Assembly: GCF_003008535.1 (NCBI RefSeq)
Contig: NZ_CP027666.1
Location: 372,001 to 436,000, forward strand
DNA: 64,000 nucleotides
Direction: 5' to 3'
Origin: Ottowia oryzae
Lineage (GTDB): Bacteria > Pseudomonadota > Gammaproteobacteria > Burkholderiales > Burkholderiaceae_C
The number at the start of each line of letters is the position of its first letter. The stretch's first letter is position 1. The position numbers and the translations under genes were made by a program. Positions 26,034 through 34,090 of the stretch are shown here, piece by piece. Under the pieces are notes generated by a model that saw only the letters and a list, made by a program, of their open reading frames with translations, ran no database searches and was not told the DNA's origin.

Positions 26034-26402
26034 ATGCGTATTTTTCCTTTTGCCCTGATCGCCATCGGCGTGGTGGGCGTGCTCAAGCACTTCGGCTGGA
26101 TCGACCCGGAGTTCATGCGCCTTTTCTGGCCGCTGCTGCTGATCGCGGTCGGCCTAGCCATGCTGATCGCGGGCCCACGCTGGCGCGCCCAAGCGCGCGA
26201 GCGCATGCACGAGCGCTGGGAGCACCGCATGCACCGCCGCTTCGGCGCCGGATGGAACAGTCTGAGCGAGGAAGAGCGCGAGCGCTTTCGCGCGGGCATG
26301 AACCAATGGCACGGACGCGGGCGCGATCACCGCGCTGGCGGCCCAGGCAGCGAGGCGCCCGCCACACCTTCCGAACCCACGGCGCCGCGCGATCCGCGCT
26401 GA
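26034..26402 (+). CDS. Small two-helix membrane protein, LiaI/LiaF-like
   Basis: 122 residues. MRIFPFALIAIGVVGVLKHF and LFWPLLLIAVGLAMLIAGP are two short membrane segments as in LiaI/LiaF-type (DUF5668-like) domains, followed by a basic, His/Arg-rich tail (RERMHERWEHRMHRRFGAG) and a Pro/Ala end. CTGGAGATAAGC provides a good ribosome site. 33 bp after the sigma-factor gene and paralogous to the next protein. Function unknown; envelope sensing is a guess. Confidence 0.8.
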   Translation: MRIFPFALIAIGVVGVLKHFGWIDPEFMRLFWPLLLIAVGLAMLIAGPRWRAQARERMHERWEHRMHRRFGAGWNSLSEEERERFRAGMNQWHGRGRDHRAGGPGSEAPATPSEPTAPRDPR

Positions 26403-26448
26403 TCGCTGGCGCCAAGCGCACCCTTTTCCTCACCCCCTGGAGTCCACC

Positions 26449-26670
26449 ATGAGAATCTTCCCCATCGCCCTCATCGTCATCGGCGCCCTGGGCGTTGCCA
26501 AGTATTTCGGCCTGATCCCGGTCGGAATGATGCCCCTCGTCGGCCCGGTGTTGCTGATTGCGCTGGGTGCATCGCTGCTGTTGCGCCGGCGCCGCCACTG
26601 CCGGGCGGACTGGCGCGCCAGCGACCGCCGCGACGACCGGCTGGCCCCGCCCAGCGCGCCCACCCCTTAA
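26449..26670 (+). CDS. Small two-helix membrane protein, paralogue of preceding gene
   Basis: 73 residues. MRIFPIALIVIGALGVAKYF and LVGPVLLIALGASLLLRRRR repeat the topology and wording of the 26034 protein, so the two arose by tandem duplication; this copy lost most of the charged tail. CCCTGGAGTCCACC precedes the ATG. Likely cotranscribed with the sigma factor. Confidence 0.8.
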   Translation: MRIFPIALIVIGALGVAKYFGLIPVGMMPLVGPVLLIALGASLLLRRRRHCRADWRASDRRDDRLAPPSAPTP

Positions 26671-26757
26671 CTGCCTTCTGGCGCTCGCTGCCGGGCAGGC
26701 AACGGCCGCTGGGCAGTTTTAGCGGCCAGCCGTCAGGGCCTTTCCGGGGCTAGCGGC

Positions 26758-27453
26758 CTATGCCCTCAAAGCGGGCCGGCCGCCAAAGATGGCGCTGCCC
26801 ACGCGCACCAGTGTGCTGCCTTCGGCCACGGCCGCCTCCAGATCGGCACTCATTCCCATGGAAAGGGTGTCCAGCGCCAGCCCAGCAGCATTCAACTGAT
26901 CAAAAACGGCTCTGGCGCCCGCGTGTAGGGCGCGAGCAGCTACGAAATCTGCAGCAGGCTCAGGTATTGTCATGATGCCGCGCAAACGCAAGCCGGGCAG
27001 CGCCGCCACGGCCCGCGCCAGCGCCAGCGCCTCAGCCGGGGCCACGCCCGCCTTCGTCGGGCCGCCGTCGACGTTGACTTGAATGCACACGTTCAGCGGC
27101 GGCCGCTCGGGCGGGCGCTGGGCCGCCAGGCGTTCGGCGATCTTCAGGCGGTCGACGGTGTGAACCCAGTCGAAATGCTCGGCCACGGGGCGCGTCTTGT
27201 TGCTTTGCAAGGGGCCGATGCAGTGCCATTGCAGCGGCAAATCCGCCAGATCGGCCATCTTTTCTAGCGCTTCCTGCACGTAGTTCTCGCCAAAGGCCAA
27301 TTGGCCTGCCGCATGGGCCTCGCGGACGGCGCCGGGGCCGAAGGTTTTGGACACGGCAAGCAACGTGACATCTTCCACGCTTCGTCCGGCACTTGTGCAG
27401 GCTGTGGCAATCCGCTCACGCACGGCTTGGAGATTGCTGGCGATCGTCGTCAT
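26758..27453 (-). CDS. YggS-family pyridoxal phosphate homeostasis protein
   Basis: 231 residues, usual length. LLAVSKTFGPGAVREAH carries the PLP lysine; FGENYVQEAL, WHCIGPLQSNKTRPVAE, CIQVNVDGGPTKAGV and LSMGMSADLEAAVAEGST are family blocks; GSAIFGG ends the fold. Cytoplasmic PLP-binding protein with no known catalysis. Residues around DFVAARALHAGARAVFDQ are encoded by a segment resembling the dispersed repeat (26895-26950). Divergent from pilT, a pairing common in betaproteobacteria. Confidence 0.95.
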   Translation of the reverse strand: MTTIASNLQAVRERIATACTSAGRSVEDVTLLAVSKTFGPGAVREAHAAGQLAFGENYVQEALEKMADLADLPLQWHCIGPLQSNKTRPVAEHFDWVHTVDRLKIAERLAAQRPPERPPLNVCIQVNVDGGPTKAGVAPAEALALARAVAALPGLRLRGIMTIPEPAADFVAARALHAGARAVFDQLNAAGLALDTLSMGMSADLEAAVAEGSTLVRVGSAIFGGRPALRA

Positions 27454-27511
27454 AATGCCCGCAGCGTATCAAACTGAAACCACTGGTTTCACTGCATTTT
27501 CGAGAGGCCCC

Positions 27512-28555
27512 GTGGATATCACGCAACTGCTGGCGTTCAGCGTCAAGAACAAAGCATCCGACCTGCACCTTTCGGCCGGCCTGCCCCCCATGATTCGTGT
27601 GCACGGCGACGTGCGGCGCCTGAACGTGGATCCACTGGACCACAAGCAGGTGTTCGCGATGCTGTACGACATCATGAACGACACCCAGCGCAAGGTGTAT
27701 GAGGAAAACCTGGAGGTCGACTTCTCCTTCGAGATCGAGGGCCTGGCGCGGTTTCGCGTCAACGCCTTCAACCAGAACCGCGGCGCCGCGGGCGTGCTGC
27801 GGACGATTCCCAGCAAGATCCTCACGCTGGAGCAGCTGAACGCGCCCAAGATCTTCGGCGATCTGGCCCTCAAGCCGCGTGGCCTGGTGCTGGTGACCGG
27901 CCCCACGGGCTCGGGCAAGTCGACCACGCTGGCGGCGATGGTCAACCACCTGAACGAAACCGAATACGGCCACGTGCTGACGGTGGAAGACCCGATCGAA
28001 TTCGTGCACGAATCCAAGAAGTGCCTGGTGAACCAGCGCGAAGTGGGCCCCATGACCCACAGCTTTGCGAACGCGCTGCGCTCTGCCCTGCGGGAAGACC
28101 CAGACGCCATTCTGGTGGGCGAGATGCGTGACCTGGAAACCATTCGCCTGGCCATGACCGCGGCCGAAACCGGCCACTTGGTGTTCGGTACGCTGCACAC
28201 CTCGTCGGCCGCCAAGACGATCGACCGGATCATCGACGTGTTTCCCGCGGAAGAAAAAGAGATGGTGCGGGCCATGCTGTCGGAATCGCTGCAGGCGGTG
28301 GTTTCGCAAACGCTGTGCAAGACCAAGGACGGCCAGGGCCGCGTGGCCGCGCACGAGATCATGCTGGGCACCCCCGCCATCCGCAACCTGATCCGCGAGG
28401 CCAAGGTGGCGCAGATGTATTCCGCCATCCAGACCGGCAACAGCATGGGCATGCAGACGCTGGACCAGAATCTGACGGAGATGGTCCGCCGCAACGTCAT
28501 CAGCCCGGCCGAGGCCAGGGGCAAGGCGAAGATCCCGGAAAACTTCCCCGGCTGA
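27512..28555 (+). CDS. pilT: Type IV pilus retraction ATPase PilT
   Basis: 347 residues from a GTG at 27512 with GAGAGG upstream, the standard PilT length. MDITQLLAFSVKNKASDLHL start, Walker A GPTGSGKSTTLAAMVNH, Asp box VEDPIEFVH, Walker B AILVGEMRDLETI, His box TGHLVFGTLHTSSAAKTIDR, and AIRNLIREAKVAQMYSAIQT at the C-terminus. Hexameric cytoplasmic motor that powers pilus retraction. The GTG choice drops an upstream extension antisense to yggS. Followed by pilU. Confidence 0.97.
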   Translation: MDITQLLAFSVKNKASDLHLSAGLPPMIRVHGDVRRLNVDPLDHKQVFAMLYDIMNDTQRKVYEENLEVDFSFEIEGLARFRVNAFNQNRGAAGVLRTIPSKILTLEQLNAPKIFGDLALKPRGLVLVTGPTGSGKSTTLAAMVNHLNETEYGHVLTVEDPIEFVHESKKCLVNQREVGPMTHSFANALRSALREDPDAILVGEMRDLETIRLAMTAAETGHLVFGTLHTSSAAKTIDRIIDVFPAEEKEMVRAMLSESLQAVVSQTLCKTKDGQGRVAAHEIMLGTPAIRNLIREAKVAQMYSAIQTGNSMGMQTLDQNLTEMVRRNVISPAEARGKAKIPENFPG

Positions 28556-28654
28556 TTTCAGGTATTTTTGGCTTTTCGCGCTGTACCCACGGGCGCGGCA
28601 AGCTATTGAAACGATAGTAGTTTGCGGCCACGGCGCCGCTGGAAGGTCCACACC

Positions 28655-29791
28655 ATGGAACGCGATCAGGCCAGCAAGTTCATCAACGACCTGCTCAAGC
28701 TGCTGCTCACCCGCAAGGGCAGCGATCTGTTCATCACCGCCGACTTCCCGCCGGCCATCAAGGTCGACGGCAAGGTGACGAAGGTGTCTGCGCAGAACCT
28801 GACCGCGGCGCACACGCTGGCGCTGGTGCGCTCGGTGATGAACGACAAGCAGGCGGCCGAGTTCGAACGCACCAAGGAGTGCAACTTCGCCATTTCTCCG
28901 GCGGGCATCGGCCGCTTTCGCTGCAACGCGTTCGTGCAGCAGGGCAACGTCGGCGTGGTGATGCGGGTGATCCCGCAGACATTGCCCACGATCGATTCGC
29001 TGGGCATGCCTCAGGTGCTGAAGGACGTGGCCATGAGCAAGCGCGGCCTGGCCATCATGGTGGGCGCCACCGGTTCGGGTAAATCGACCACGCTGGCGGC
29101 CATGGTGGACTGGCGCAACATCCATTCGCAGGGCCACATCATCACTGTGGAAGATCCGGTGGAGTTCGTGCACCCGCACAAGAACTGCATCGTCACCCAG
29201 CGCGAAGTGGGGCTGGACACCGACGATTGGGAATCGGCCCTCAAGAACTCCCTGCGCCAGGCGCCCGACGTCATCCTGATGGGCGAAATCCGCGACCGCG
29301 AAACCATGGAACATGCCGTGGCTTTCGCAGAGACCGGCCACCTGTGCCTGGCCACCCTGCACGCCAACAGCGCCAACCAGGCACTCGACCGGATCATCAA
29401 CTTCTTCCCCGAAGAGCGCCGCGAGCAGCTGCTGATGGACTTGTCGCTGAACCTGCGCGCCCTGGTCTCGCAGCGCCTGATCGCCAAGCAGGATGGGAAG
29501 GGCCGCACCGCGGTGGTAGAGATTATGTTGAACTCGCCGCTTATCTCGGATTTGATCTTCAAGGGCGAAGTGGGCGAGATCAAGGAAGTCATGAAGAAGA
29601 GCCGCGAGCTGGGCATGCAGACTTTCGACCAAGCGCTGTTCGATGCCTTCGAAGCCAACCTGATCACGTACGAAGACGCCCTGCGCAACGCCGATTCGGC
29701 CAACGACCTGCGCCTGCAGATCAAGCTGACCAGCAAGCGCGCCCGCTCGAACGATCTGGCGGAAGGCACGGAGCATCTGCAGATCGTCTGA
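28655..29791 (+). CDS. pilU: PilT-dependent pilus retraction ATPase PilU
   Basis: 378 residues, normal PilU length. MERDQASKFINDLLKLLLTR start; Walker A GATGSGKSTTLAAMVDW; VEDPVEFVHPHKNCIV; Walker B VILMGEIRDRETM; His box TGHLCLATLHANSANQALDR. It needs PilT for most retraction activity in studied species. The 99-bp spacer after pilT contains a half-copy of the dispersed repeat (AAGCTATTGAAACGATAG). The ATG at 28655 matches the family start; a terminator follows at 29822. Confidence 0.97.
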   Translation: MERDQASKFINDLLKLLLTRKGSDLFITADFPPAIKVDGKVTKVSAQNLTAAHTLALVRSVMNDKQAAEFERTKECNFAISPAGIGRFRCNAFVQQGNVGVVMRVIPQTLPTIDSLGMPQVLKDVAMSKRGLAIMVGATGSGKSTTLAAMVDWRNIHSQGHIITVEDPVEFVHPHKNCIVTQREVGLDTDDWESALKNSLRQAPDVILMGEIRDRETMEHAVAFAETGHLCLATLHANSANQALDRIINFFPEERREQLLMDLSLNLRALVSQRLIAKQDGKGRTAVVEIMLNSPLISDLIFKGEVGEIKEVMKKSRELGMQTFDQALFDAFEANLITYEDALRNADSANDLRLQIKLTSKRARSNDLAEGTEHLQIV

Positions 29792-29821
29792 GCACAAGGC
29801 CCCGCGGACTCAGTCGCCTCC

Positions 29822-29857
29822 CAACGCCCCGCCCGCCGGGGCGTTGCGCTTTGTGCG
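29822..29857 (+). terminator. Probable Rho-independent terminator after pilU
   Basis: CAACGCCCC (29822-29830) pairs with GGGGCGTTG (29838-29846) across a 7-base loop; CGCTTTGTG follows, so the T-run is weak. Confidence 0.7.
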
Positions 29858-29908
29858 GCGCCATCGCGGCGCCGGTTCAAGCGGGAGCGCACTCCTACAA
29901 TGCGCCGC

Positions 29909-30826
29909 ATGAACACCGACATCCACGCCAAAACCTACGAACCCTGCCCGCCGCGCCGCGTCGCCTTTCTGGGCCTCGGCGTCATGGGTTTTCCCATGGC
30001 CGGCCACCTGGCGCTGGCCGGTCACGAAGTGACCGTGTACAACCGAAGCGCTAGCAAATCAGAAGCGTTCTGCGCACGACTGGCGGGCGCTGGCAAGGTC
30101 AAAAGCGCTGAAACACCGGCGCTGGCAGCGCAAGGCGCAGAGATGGTCTTCTGCTGCGTGGGCAACGACGACGACCTGCGTTCTGTCGTGCTCGGCGACA
30201 CGGGGGCGCTGGCCGGCATGGCGCCGGGCGCGATCTTCGTCGATCACACCACCGCGTCGGCCACGGTGGCGCGCGAGCTGGACGAAGCCGCCCGCGCACG
30301 CGGCCTGCAGTTCATCGATGCCCCGGTCTCGGGCGGCCAGGCGGGCGCGCAGAACGGCCTGCTGACGGTAATGTGCGGCGGCGACGCGGCGGCATTTGAA
30401 GCCGTGAAGCCCGTCGCGTTGGCGTTTTCGCGCGCTTTCACGCTGATGGGGCCCAGTGGTGCCGGCCAGCTGACCAAGATGGTCAACCAGATCTGCATCG
30501 CCGGGCTGGTGCAGGGCCTGTCGGAAGCAGTGGCTTTCGGCCAGCGCTCGGGCCTTGACATGAATTTGGTGCTGGATGTGATCGGCAAGGGCGCGGCGCA
30601 AAGCTGGCAGATGGACAACCGGGGCCCGACGATGGTGCAAGGCAAGTTCGACTTTGGCTTTGCCGTGGACTGGATGCGCAAAGACCTGGGCCTGGTGCTG
30701 GACGAGGCGCACCGCAACGGCGCGCGCCTGCCGGTGACGGCACTGGTCGATCAGTTCTACGCCGACGTGCAGCAGATGGGCGGCAGGCGGTGGGATACGT
30801 CGAGCCTGATCAAACGGCTGAAGTGA
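29909..30826 (+). CDS. NAD(P)-dependent beta-hydroxyacid dehydrogenase (3-hydroxyisobutyrate dehydrogenase family)
   Basis: 305 residues from MNTDIHAKTYE; a start at 29900 adds three. Rossmann motif VAFLGLGVMGFPMAGHLALA, substrate site FIDAPVSGGQAGAQNG and catalytic Lys in GAGQLTKMVNQICIAGLVQG. Oxidises a beta-hydroxyacid or reduces the semialdehyde; candidates are 3-hydroxyisobutyrate, tartronate semialdehyde or succinic semialdehyde. TACAAT lies 7 nt before the ATG, with no Shine-Dalgarno. Residues about 50-75 (SASKSEAFCARLAGAGKVK) run through a repeat-like segment. Confidence 0.92.
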   Translation: MNTDIHAKTYEPCPPRRVAFLGLGVMGFPMAGHLALAGHEVTVYNRSASKSEAFCARLAGAGKVKSAETPALAAQGAEMVFCCVGNDDDLRSVVLGDTGALAGMAPGAIFVDHTTASATVARELDEAARARGLQFIDAPVSGGQAGAQNGLLTVMCGGDAAAFEAVKPVALAFSRAFTLMGPSGAGQLTKMVNQICIAGLVQGLSEAVAFGQRSGLDMNLVLDVIGKGAAQSWQMDNRGPTMVQGKFDFGFAVDWMRKDLGLVLDEAHRNGARLPVTALVDQFYADVQQMGGRRWDTSSLIKRLK

Positions 30827-31009
30827 GCTGGCGGCTGGGCGGCTGAGGGCGCTTGCGTCGCCGACGTTCCGGACCGATTTCGCGCCGCCTCCTACGGGGG
30901 CGAGGTTCACAGGGCAAGCCCGGCGCCAGAATGAATGCGCGGCGTTGCGCGATCTTCTGGCGGTGGGCGCGTTCGGTGGGTGGCCCGCGCGCATTGCTCG
31001 CGGAAAAGC

Positions 31010-31036
31010 AGAAAAGGGCGCGATGCGCCCTTTTCT
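31010..31036. terminator. Bidirectional terminator
   Basis: AAAAGGGCGC - GAT - GCGCCCTTTT, flanked by A and T runs, works on both strands. It lies between the dehydrogenase gene (+) and the BON lipoprotein gene (-). Confidence 0.8.
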
Positions 31037-31081
31037 ACGTGCTGCGCGATTGGCTGCGCCTTGGGTCAAACCCCGAATGAA

Positions 31082-31135
31082 ATCGCCTGCTAGCGCAGGC
31101 TGCACCTGCGCTGACAGCTATCATTATTTAAGCGG
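31082..31135 (-). repeat. Dispersed repeat
   Basis: CTGCTAGCGCAGGCTGCACC continues as TGCGCTGACAGCTATCATTA. It ends at the stop of the BON gene. Confidence 0.8.
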
Positions 31136-31906
31136 CGGCAGATCCTGCACCTGTACCGGGCGGCGCGGTTGTTCGATGGTGGGCTGCGTCACCGGCGTGG
31201 CGACCACCCCAGGGGCGGTGTCGGCGCCGGTCTTGGGCAACACCGCCGGGTCGACGGCCGGTGCAGCGCTGGTGGCATTGGCGTTGTTCGTGCCACCGTA
31301 CAGGGCTGCGTTGGAGATGAGGTCGATCACGCGCACCACGCGCTGCACGCCGTCGGTCTGCGCGGCCAGGTCGGTTGCGCGGGCGGCTTCATCGGCCGTC
31401 AGGCGCCCCATCAGGTAGGTATTGCCGCGCTCGGTGAAGATCTTGATGCTGCCGGCCGGGATGCCGTTGGTGCCGACGAAGCGGGCGCGCACCTTGCTGG
31501 TGATCAGCCCGTCGTTGGACCGCTGGATGGCCGTGGAATCAGGCATCACCGCCAGATCGCTGACCACCGATTGCACGCCGGGCAACGCGCGCACGGCGGC
31601 TTCCACCGTCTGCTTGTCTTGCGCCGTGGGCACTTCGCCGGTGATCAGCACCTTGCGGTAGTAGCTGTTCACGTTGACGTGCCCGCGTCCCGGCAGCAGC
31701 TTGACGATGGCCTCTTGCGCGGCGGATTCGATGGTGCTGTCAGCCGTCTGCGTTTCGCTGCTGCGGCGGTCGGCCGACATCAGCAGGGTGCCGCCCGCCA
31801 CGGCGCCGCCCACCAGTGCCACGGGCACGCAGGCCGACACCGACAGGCCCAACGCGGCCGCCAACAGGCCGGTGCGCAACCAGCTTTCCTTGATCAAATG
31901 GCTCAT
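31124..31906 (-). CDS. BON-domain lipoprotein (DolP/YraP-like)
   Basis: 260 residues. Signal with lipobox LGLSVSAC, so lipid-anchored, probably on the outer membrane. Two BON domains follow: TIESAAQEAIVKLLPGRGHV to LPGVQSVVSDL, then ITSKVRARFVGTNGIPAGSI to TDGVQRVVRVIDL. This matches DolP, which binds anionic phospholipid and supports envelope integrity. The Pro/Thr-rich tail is extra. It overlaps the upstream SIS gene by 4 bp, as in the conserved yraN-diaA-yraP cluster. Confidence 0.9.
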   Translation of the reverse strand: MSHLIKESWLRTGLLAAALGLSVSACVPVALVGGAVAGGTLLMSADRRSSETQTADSTIESAAQEAIVKLLPGRGHVNVNSYYRKVLITGEVPTAQDKQTVEAAVRALPGVQSVVSDLAVMPDSTAIQRSNDGLITSKVRARFVGTNGIPAGSIKIFTERGNTYLMGRLTADEAARATDLAAQTDGVQRVVRVIDLISNAALYGGTNNANATSAAPAVDPAVLPKTGADTAPGVVATPVTQPTIEQPRRPVQVQDLPPLK

Positions 31907-32502
31907 TCAGCAATCTCCTCTTCGCCCAGCAGCTCAATATCCAGGCCGTCGCACAGGGCATGCAGCACCAGCTGGTGCGCTTCGTGAATGTGGGCCACGC
32001 CTTCCTGCGGCACGCCCACGTGAACATCCGTTTCGCGCAGCATGCGGGCAAGCTCACCGCCGCCGCGCCCCGTGAGCGCGACCACGACCATGTCGCGCTC
32101 GTGGGCGGCCTGCGCCGCGCGCACCAGGTTGGCGGTGTCGCCCTTGGACGTGAGCACCAGCAGCACGTCGCCCGCCGCGCCCAGCGCGCGCACCTGCGCG
32201 GCGAACACGTCGGCAAACTCGCCGCGGCGCGCCACGGCCGTCAGCGTCGCCGCGTCGGCGCTGAGCGACAGCGCGGGCAATTCAGGCCGGGGGCGCTCCA
32301 TGCCGCCGACCAGCAGCGTGGTCATGTACTGCGCCAGCGCGCCCGAAGCGCCGTTGCCGCAGACCAGCACCTTGCCGCCGCCGGTGACGCAGGCCAGCAG
32401 CGCCTGCAACGCGTCCATCACCGGGCGTGCCAGGGTCTGCGCCCACTGGTAAGTGAGGTCGGCGCTGTCGATGAATTGCTGCTGAATGCGTTGTTCCACC
32501 AT
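31903..32502 (-). CDS. SIS-domain protein, DiaA/phosphoheptose isomerase family
   Basis: 199 residues, one SIS domain. GGKVLVCGNGASGALAQYMT is the sugar-phosphate loop, DVLLVLTSKGDTANLVRAAQ the second half. Its neighbours (yraN upstream, DolP-like downstream) favour a DiaA-type role, binding DnaA at replication initiation, over GmhA heptose isomerisation. ATGA overlap with the BON gene. TATGAT lies 8 nt before the ATG. Confidence 0.88.
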   Translation of the reverse strand: MVEQRIQQQFIDSADLTYQWAQTLARPVMDALQALLACVTGGGKVLVCGNGASGALAQYMTTLLVGGMERPRPELPALSLSADAATLTAVARRGEFADVFAAQVRALGAAGDVLLVLTSKGDTANLVRAAQAAHERDMVVVALTGRGGGELARMLRETDVHVGVPQEGVAHIHEAHQLVLHALCDGLDIELLGEEEIAE

Positions 32503-32612
32503 CGCCGCCGATCATACCTGCGTGGCGCGCCATCGGTGCAAATTTAGGAGCAGGTTTTCATTTCGACGCACGGGCCGGCGTGCTTTTCCACGGTGGGCCG
32601 GGCCACGCCACA

Positions 32613-32996
32613 TCAGCCCGCGTCGAACGCGCCGCGCAGCCATTCGATGCGGTCGCCGTCGATGGCGACCACGTCAAACCGGCATGGCGGCGGCGTGGCG
32701 TGCTGCATCAGGTAGTGCTGCGCGGCGTGCACCAGGCGCCGCTGCTTGACGTGGCCCACGGTGGCGGCCGCGCCGCCTTGCGCGGCGCCGCTGCGGGCGC
32801 GCACCTCGACAAACAGCAGCGTGCCGTCTGGCGCGCGCATGACCAGGTCGATCTCGCCACCGCCGCGCCCCGGCGTTCGATAATTGCGCGTGACCAGCGC
32901 CATGCCAGCGGCCTGAAGGTGCGCCAACGCCACGTCTTCGGCGGCCGCGCCGGTTTGCCGCGTGACGCTGCTACGCTTCCAATTCAATAGCGGCAT
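32613..32996 (-). CDS. yraN: YraN family (UPF0102) nuclease-like protein
   Basis: 127 residues from MPLLNWKRS. Restriction-endonuclease-like core: AAAEDVALAHLQAAGMALV, RNYRTPGRGGGEIDLVMR and LLFVEVRARSG give the E...D...ExR layout of PD-(D/E)XK folds, here EVRAR. Role unclear. Divergent from rsmI by 33 bp and upstream of the SIS gene, the standard neighbourhood. Confidence 0.92.
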   Translation of the reverse strand: MPLLNWKRSSVTRQTGAAAEDVALAHLQAAGMALVTRNYRTPGRGGGEIDLVMRAPDGTLLFVEVRARSGAAQGGAAATVGHVKQRRLVHAAQHYLMQHATPPPCRFDVVAIDGDRIEWLRGAFDAG

Positions 32997-33029
32997 GCGC
33001 TTGCCCCTGTTGCGCCAGACGATCGAATC

Positions 33030-33968
33030 ATGTCCAAAACACAGCCCTTTCTGGGCGCCCCCAACTTCCTGCCCGCCCTGGCGGCGGCACGCGCCGCAGC
33101 GGGTGGGCAGGATTATCCGGCCGGCGCGCTGTACGTGGTGGCCACGCCCATCGGCAACCTGGCCGACATCGGCCTGCGCGCCTTGCACGTGCTGGACATC
33201 GCCGACGCCGTGGCCTGCGAAGACACGCGCCACACCCAGCAACTGCTGCGCGCCTACGGCCTGGACGGCAAGGCGCTGATCGCGCTGCATGAGCACAACG
33301 AGCTGCAAGCCGCGCAAACCGTGCTGGCGCGGCTGCAGGCGGGCGAGCGCGTGGCCTACGTCAGCGACGCGGGCACGCCCGCCATCAGCGACCCCGGCGC
33401 GCGCCTGGTGGCCGCGTGCCGCGCCGCCCAAGTGCGGGTGCTGCCGCTGCCCGGCGCCAGCAGCGTGACCACGGCGCTCAGCGTGGCCGGTTTGGCGGGC
33501 GACGGGCACTTCGTCTTTGCCGGCTTTCTGCCCACCAAGAGCGGCGAGCGCGCCCAGGCCGTACAGGCGCTGGCCGCCGAGCCGCGCGCGGTGGTGCTGC
33601 TGGAGGCGCCGCACCGCATCACCGCGCTGGCAGATGCGCTGACCGTGCTGGGCGAGCGGCCCGTGACGGTGGCGCGCGAGTTGACCAAGCAGTTCGAGCA
33701 GATCGCCACGCTGCCCTGCGCCGATCTGCCCACTTGGCTGGCGGCCGATGCGCAACGCCAGCGCGGCGAATTCGCCCTGGTGCTGCACCCCGCCACCGGC
33801 GACACGGACGAAGGCGCGGCGGGCGAGCGCGTGCTGCGCCTGCTGCTGCCCGAGCTGCCGCTGAAAACCGCCGTGCGCCTGGCGGCCGAGATCACCGACA
33901 CGCCGCGCAACGGTTTGTACGAACGCGCCTTGCAGATGAAGGCCGAGGCAGGCGGGCAAGAGGACTGA
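33030..33968 (+). CDS. rsmI: 16S rRNA (cytidine-1402 2'-O)-methyltransferase
   Basis: 312 residues, tetrapyrrole-methylase fold. GALYVVATPIGNLADIGLRA, DAVACEDTRHTQQLLRAYG, YVSDAGTPAISDPGARLV, PLPGASSVTTALSVAGL and RELTKQFEQI are all diagnostic. With RsmH it methylates C1402 in the ribosomal decoding centre using S-adenosylmethionine. The first ~30 residues precede the family core. Confidence 0.97.
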   Translation: MSKTQPFLGAPNFLPALAAARAAAGGQDYPAGALYVVATPIGNLADIGLRALHVLDIADAVACEDTRHTQQLLRAYGLDGKALIALHEHNELQAAQTVLARLQAGERVAYVSDAGTPAISDPGARLVAACRAAQVRVLPLPGASSVTTALSVAGLAGDGHFVFAGFLPTKSGERAQAVQALAAEPRAVVLLEAPHRITALADALTVLGERPVTVARELTKQFEQIATLPCADLPTWLAADAQRQRGEFALVLHPATGDTDEGAAGERVLRLLLPELPLKTAVRLAAEITDTPRNGLYERALQMKAEAGGQED

Positions 33969-34090
33969 GCGCGGCTGCACGCTGCGCGCAAGTTCTGCCG
34001 CGGCGCACCGAGGCCCAATGTGGGCGCATTCGGCCCCTGGTTGCGCGCCGCGCCCCAAGCCGTTCAAGCGCCCGAAAGCCAGCTAAGCCC

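Noticed and set aside
27416..29797. 793-residue open frame on the minus strand
   Set aside because: Shadow of pilT-pilU; no motif and wrong composition.
31010..31036. Possible small RNA hairpin
   Set aside because: The A-run/stem/T-run layout between convergent genes fits a bidirectional terminator better.
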